Assembly (NCBI GenBank): GCA_028714995.1
Contig: JAQTLI010000014.1
Coordinates: 1-16,556, forward strand
Reading direction: 5' to 3'
Length of the DNA: 16,556 bases
Source: Methylobacter sp.
GTDB taxonomy: Bacteria > Pseudomonadota > Gammaproteobacteria > Methylococcales > Methylomonadaceae
The notes beneath the pieces were generated by a model. That model had not been told where the DNA came from. It ran no database searches and saw nothing but the letters and a program-made list of their open reading frames with translations. Below are positions 13,378 through 16,556 of the stretch, piece by piece (positions within the stretch are counted from its first letter, which is position 1; the number at the start of each line of letters is the position of its first letter). Both the position numbers and the translations under genes were made by a program.

Positions 13378-15753
13378 ATGCAAATTAGTGAAGCCTGGTT
13401 AAGAGAATATGTCAATCCGGCAATAAGCACAGAACAACTGGTCGAACAATTGACTATGGCGGGTCTTGAAGTCGATTCTGTAGAGCCCGCTGCAGCTAAA
13501 TTCAACGGCGTTGTAGTGGGCGAGGTTTTAGCCATGCACCAGCATCCGGATGCCGATCGGTTGCGGATTTGTAAAGTCGATGTAGGCGAAGATGAACCGT
13601 TACAAATTGTCTGCGGCGCCAGTAATGTTCGTGTTGGTTTGAAGATTCCTGCAGCATTAATTGGTGCAGTACTGCCGGGCGATTTTAAAATCAAAAAATC
13701 AAAGCTGCGTGGGGAAGATTCATTTGGCATGCTCTGTTCTGAAAAAGAACTGGGCTTGGCAGCTGATGCCCATGGTTTAATGGAGTTGGCTGCAGATGCG
13801 CCTGTCGGCACGGATATTCGTGATTATTTGTCACTGAATGATTCAATTATTGAAGTCGATTTAACGCCTAATAGAGCTGATTGTCTAAGCGTTGAAGGTA
13901 TTGCGCGTGAAGTTGCGGTGCTGAATCAAATGAACTGGTCTGCGACTCAGGTTGAAAAGGTTGCAATTGATCATCAGGATACAGTTACAGTTTCCATAGA
14001 GGCAACGGAGGCTTGTCCCCACTATTTGGGACGATTGATTAAAGGGGTAAACCCCAAAGCCGAAACGCCCTTATGGATGCAGGAGCGTTTGCGCCGTTCA
14101 GGTGTAAGAAGTCTTGGCCCACTAGTCGATGTAACCAATTATGTGTTGATAGAGTTGGGACAGCCCTTACATGCTTTTGATGCCGCCAAATTAACCGGCG
14201 CAATCAATGTGCGCTGGGCTAAAGCTGACGAAGAACTTGCATTATTAAATGGTCAGGTGATTAAGCTTGATAATGAAGCATTAATTATCGCTGATGATAA
14301 GCAGGCGCTGGCTCTTGCCGGTGTAATGGGTGGCAGTGAGTCTGCTGTCAGTGACGAAACCCAAAATATATTTCTGGAATGCGCGTTTTTTAATCCGCAA
14401 AGTATAACCGGTAAAGCGCGTAAATTTGGTTTGCATACCGATTCTTCCCATCGTTTTGAGCGTGGTGTCGACGCTACATTGCAAGAAAGAGCGATAGAGC
14501 GAGCTACACAACTGATTATTGACATTGCAGGTGGCAGTGTTGGCCCGATTACCGAGGTAAAAACTGAATCGGCTATGCCGCAGCGCCCAGCAGTTTTCCT
14601 TAGACGGCAGCGTATAGAAAAAATATTGGGCATAGTCCTGGCGGATGAGCAGGTTATTGATATTTTTCAACGATTGGGCATGGCTGTACAAACTCAAGCG
14701 GATGGCTGGAGTGTTACTCCGCCGGGATTTCGTTTTGATATAGCAATTGAGGCTGATTTGATTGAAGAATTGGCGCGCATCTATGGCTATAACAATCTGC
14801 CAAACATTAGTTTGTTGATGCGCTCTGAATTAAGCAAGGCAACCGAAGCTGTATTGGATATAGACCGCATTAAGGATCTGTTGGTTGACAGAGGTTATCA
14901 GGAAGCGATTACCTATAGTTTTGTCGATGCAGCGATGCAAAAGGCTGTCGCTCCTGACGATGAATTTATCAGTTTAAAAAATCCGATCTCATCCGAATTG
15001 TCGGTGATGCGCACTACGCTATGGTGCGGCTTGTTGAATGCGGCTTTGCATAATACCAATCGCCAGCAAAGTAGAGTCCGTTTTTTTGAAACCGGCCTGC
15101 GCTTTGTAAATAAAGGTGGGGAAATGCATCAGCAAAAAATGCTGTCAGGACTGGTTTTAGGCAGTGCTTATGCTGAACAATGGGGCGAGAAAGCCCGCAA
15201 AGTCGATTTTTTTGATATTAAAGCCGATGTGCAGGCCATGTTTTCGTTGACGGGTTGTGACGTGCAATTTGTCTCAGCAGAACAAGCTGCCTTGCATCCA
15301 GGACAAGCTGCCGAAATCTTATCGCAGGAAGGTGAGAAAATAGGCTGGTTAGGTATGCTCCATCCAACTTTAGAGGCACAACTTGGTTTTGATACACAGG
15401 TTTTTTTATTTGAATTGGATCAGGGCTTATTGTTAAACAAAAAGTTCCCGAAATTTAAGCCGCTTTCAAAATATCCATTCGTACGTCGTGATTTGGCATT
15501 AATCGTCAAGGAAGATGTATCAGTCAGCCAGATAATAAACTGCATTAAGGGCAGTGGGGAACAAACTTTAAAGGATGTAGTGGTTTTCGATATATATCGT
15601 GGAAAAGGTGTCGAAGATGGCAACAAAAGCGTTGCTTTAAGTTTAATTTTACAAGATGATTCACAAACGCTAACGGATTCTGAAATAGATGTTATATTTA
15701 GCAAACTGTTGGAAAAGTTGGCGAATGATATTAGTGCAAAGCTGAGGGATTGA
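13378..15753 (+). CDS. pheT: Phenylalanyl-tRNA synthetase beta subunit
   Basis: The tRNA-binding and editing partner of PheS. Its 791 aa compare with 795 in E. coli. It begins MQISEAWLREYVNP. An EMAP-II-like tRNA-binding domain covers about residues 40-150 (HPDADRLRICKVDVG, GMLCSEKELGL). The B3/B4 editing domain follows (VDVTNYVLIELGQPLHAFD, then VMGG and HRFERGVD). The B5 domain starts near 403 (AVFLRRQRIEKILGI), and a catalytic-like core comes next. The C-terminal ferredoxin-fold anticodon-binding domain spans about 695-790 (KYPFVRRDLALIV). All domains are intact. ihfA begins 4 bases after its stop, so pheS-pheT-ihfA are probably one transcript, as in E. coli. Confidence 0.97.
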   Translation: MQISEAWLREYVNPAISTEQLVEQLTMAGLEVDSVEPAAAKFNGVVVGEVLAMHQHPDADRLRICKVDVGEDEPLQIVCGASNVRVGLKIPAALIGAVLPGDFKIKKSKLRGEDSFGMLCSEKELGLAADAHGLMELAADAPVGTDIRDYLSLNDSIIEVDLTPNRADCLSVEGIAREVAVLNQMNWSATQVEKVAIDHQDTVTVSIEATEACPHYLGRLIKGVNPKAETPLWMQERLRRSGVRSLGPLVDVTNYVLIELGQPLHAFDAAKLTGAINVRWAKADEELALLNGQVIKLDNEALIIADDKQALALAGVMGGSESAVSDETQNIFLECAFFNPQSITGKARKFGLHTDSSHRFERGVDATLQERAIERATQLIIDIAGGSVGPITEVKTESAMPQRPAVFLRRQRIEKILGIVLADEQVIDIFQRLGMAVQTQADGWSVTPPGFRFDIAIEADLIEELARIYGYNNLPNISLLMRSELSKATEAVLDIDRIKDLLVDRGYQEAITYSFVDAAMQKAVAPDDEFISLKNPISSELSVMRTTLWCGLLNAALHNTNRQQSRVRFFETGLRFVNKGGEMHQQKMLSGLVLGSAYAEQWGEKARKVDFFDIKADVQAMFSLTGCDVQFVSAEQAALHPGQAAEILSQEGEKIGWLGMLHPTLEAQLGFDTQVFLFELDQGLLLNKKFPKFKPLSKYPFVRRDLALIVKEDVSVSQIINCIKGSGEQTLKDVVVFDIYRGKGVEDGNKSVALSLILQDDSQTLTDSEIDVIFSKLLEKLANDISAKLRD

Positions 15754-15757
15754 TTAA

Positions 15758-16054
15758 ATGGCATTAACTAAAGCGGATTTTGCCGAAAGGCTGTTTGACG
15801 AGCTTGGCTTAAACAAGCGTGAAGCAAAGGATATGGTAGAAATATTTTTTGAGGAAATTAAAGGATCTCTGGAGCAAGGCGAGCAAGTTAAAATTTCCGG
15901 TTTCGGAAAGTTTGAACTTCGTGACAAAAGTAGCCGTCCTGGTAGAAATCCAAAAACAGGTGAGGAAATCCCCATAACCGCTCGTCGTGTGGTAACATTT
16001 AGATCTGGTCAAAAACTGAAAGCTCGAGTAGAAGCATATGCTGGAACCCAGTAA
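15758..16054 (+). CDS. ihfA: Integration host factor alpha subunit
   Basis: A 98-aa nucleoid protein that pairs with IhfB to bend DNA sharply at specific sites, serving recombination, replication and sigma54 promoters. It starts MALTKADFAERLFDELGLNK. The beta-ribbon arm carries RPGRNPKTGEEIPI with the intercalating Pro65, followed by ARRVVTFRSGQKLKARV. Length and arm fit IhfA rather than HU or IhfB. This is supported by the position directly after pheT, a conserved gammaproteobacterial location. Its last 17 bases overlap the start of the MerR-type gene, so the two are likely translationally coupled. Confidence 0.96.
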   Translation: MALTKADFAERLFDELGLNKREAKDMVEIFFEEIKGSLEQGEQVKISGFGKFELRDKSSRPGRNPKTGEEIPITARRVVTFRSGQKLKARVEAYAGTQ

Positions 16055-16391
16055 TAATAATGAACTTCCGATCATACCGGCAAAACGATATTTCACTATA
16101 GGTGAAGTTAGCGAATTGTGTGGCGTAAAGCCCCATGTGCTTCGTTACTGGGAGCAGGAGTTTACAGAGCTTAGTCCTGTAAAAAGACGCGGCAATCGTC
16201 GTTATTATCAGCGCCATGATGTATTGATGATACGTCAAATAAGATCTCTGCTATATGAACAAGGCTACACTATTGGTGGAGCTCGGGCTCATTTGAGTAG
16301 TGATGATGCCAAAGAAGATTCAAACCTTACTAAACAGTTGATACATCAGATGGTTAGTGAGCTGGAAGATATCTTGGAACTACTAAAATAG
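16038..16391 (+). CDS. MerR-family transcriptional regulator
   Basis: A 117-aa protein with an N-terminal MerR-type winged helix-turn-helix: YFTIGEVSELCGVKPHVLRYWEQEF (about residues 18-42), then RRGNRRYYQRHDVLMIRQIRSLLYEQGYTIGGARAHL. The C-terminal part is only about 35 residues, with a leucine-rich helix (QLIHQMVSELEDILELLK) that could dimerise. It has no effector-binding domain and no metal-binding cysteine cluster; the only cysteine lies in the HTH (ELCG). Genes like this follow ihfA in many gammaproteobacteria and their targets are unknown. The ATG at 16038 lies inside ihfA. The next feature is tRNA-Pro. Confidence 0.9.
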   Translation: MLEPSNNNELPIIPAKRYFTIGEVSELCGVKPHVLRYWEQEFTELSPVKRRGNRRYYQRHDVLMIRQIRSLLYEQGYTIGGARAHLSSDDAKEDSNLTKQLIHQMVSELEDILELLK

Positions 16392-16407
16392 ATTTTTTAT
16401 ATGATGT

Positions 16408-16427
16408 CGCAAATGTAGTATAATTTG
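16408..16427 (+). promoter_or_regulatory. Promoter -10 inside a palindrome, upstream of tRNA-Pro
   Basis: A perfect TATAAT (16418-16423) sits inside the inverted repeat GCAAAT (16408-16413) / ATTTGC (16422-16427). The -35 region is only T-rich (around 16395-16400). It probably drives the tRNA gene about 70 bases downstream. The symmetrical flanks could be an operator. Confidence 0.4.
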
Positions 16428-16444
16428 CAGCATTGAATTATTGG

Positions 16445-16462
16445 GGATTGTGTTCACAATCC
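16445..16462 (+). terminator. Short hairpin before tRNA-Pro
   Basis: GGATTGT (16445-16451) pairs perfectly with ACAATCC (16456-16462) around GTTC, followed by TTT then mixed bases. It could be a weak terminator for the ihfA-merR transcript or a leader element of the tRNA precursor. Confidence 0.35.
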
Positions 16463-16493
16463 TTTCAGCTTTAAATTCTTTATTTCAAACTGT

Positions 16494-16556
<63 letters not shown>

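Overview
The window looks like a gammaproteobacterial chromosome segment. The right two thirds carry the conserved block tRNA-Val, thrS, infC, rpmI, rplT, pheS, pheT, ihfA, a MerR-type regulator gene and tRNA-Pro. Having ihfA directly after pheT, then the MerR gene and tRNA-Pro, is a gammaproteobacterial arrangement known from pseudomonads and methanotrophs. A methanotroph-like lineage (Methylococcales) is my best guess for the host. That rests on gene content and style only and is not proven.

Layout. (a) 1-852 is gene debris: REP-like palindromes, the first ~25 codons of a REP-associated tyrosine transposase, then an in-frame junction into a frameshifted RHS/YD-repeat fragment. (b) 853-2607 is aspS, whose signature segments resemble the Bacteroidota type rather than the usual gammaproteobacterial type. 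(c) 2763-4666 holds two convergent genes that overlap by 22 bp at their 3' ends: a chlorophyllase-like alpha/beta hydrolase with a lipoprotein-like N-terminus, and a DUF2156 (MprF catalytic-domain-like) acyl/aminoacyl transferase. Both are visibly GC-richer than the DNA to their right. (d) 4667-5446 is AT-rich and holds imperfect direct repeats, a good sigma70-like promoter, and a pentapeptide-repeat gene broken by a frameshift in a run of six G. (e) 5506-8799 has a class I aspartate-type aminotransferase gene divergent from uvrB. (f) 8803-16556 is the translation/IHF block bounded by two tRNA genes.

How the genes work together. thrS, pheS and pheT charge tRNAs. infC, rpmI and rplT make IF3 and ribosomal proteins L35 and L20. 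infC starts at the rare codon ATC behind a strong GGAGG, the classic arrangement for IF3 autoregulation. The 162-base rpmI leader can form competing helices, as expected for a regulated r-protein leader. ihfA follows pheT by 4 bp, as in related bacteria, and the MerR-type gene overlaps the end of ihfA. An intrinsic terminator lies between tRNA-Val and thrS, with only 24 bases left before the thrS start.

Most of the window is ordinary housekeeping DNA. I see no CRISPR array, toxin-antitoxin pair, phage or complete insertion sequence, and no convincing new multigene system. The most unusual parts are the left 5.5 kb (chimeric debris, xenologous aspS, chlorophyllase-like gene, frameshifted pentapeptide gene) and the small regulatory structures in the right half.
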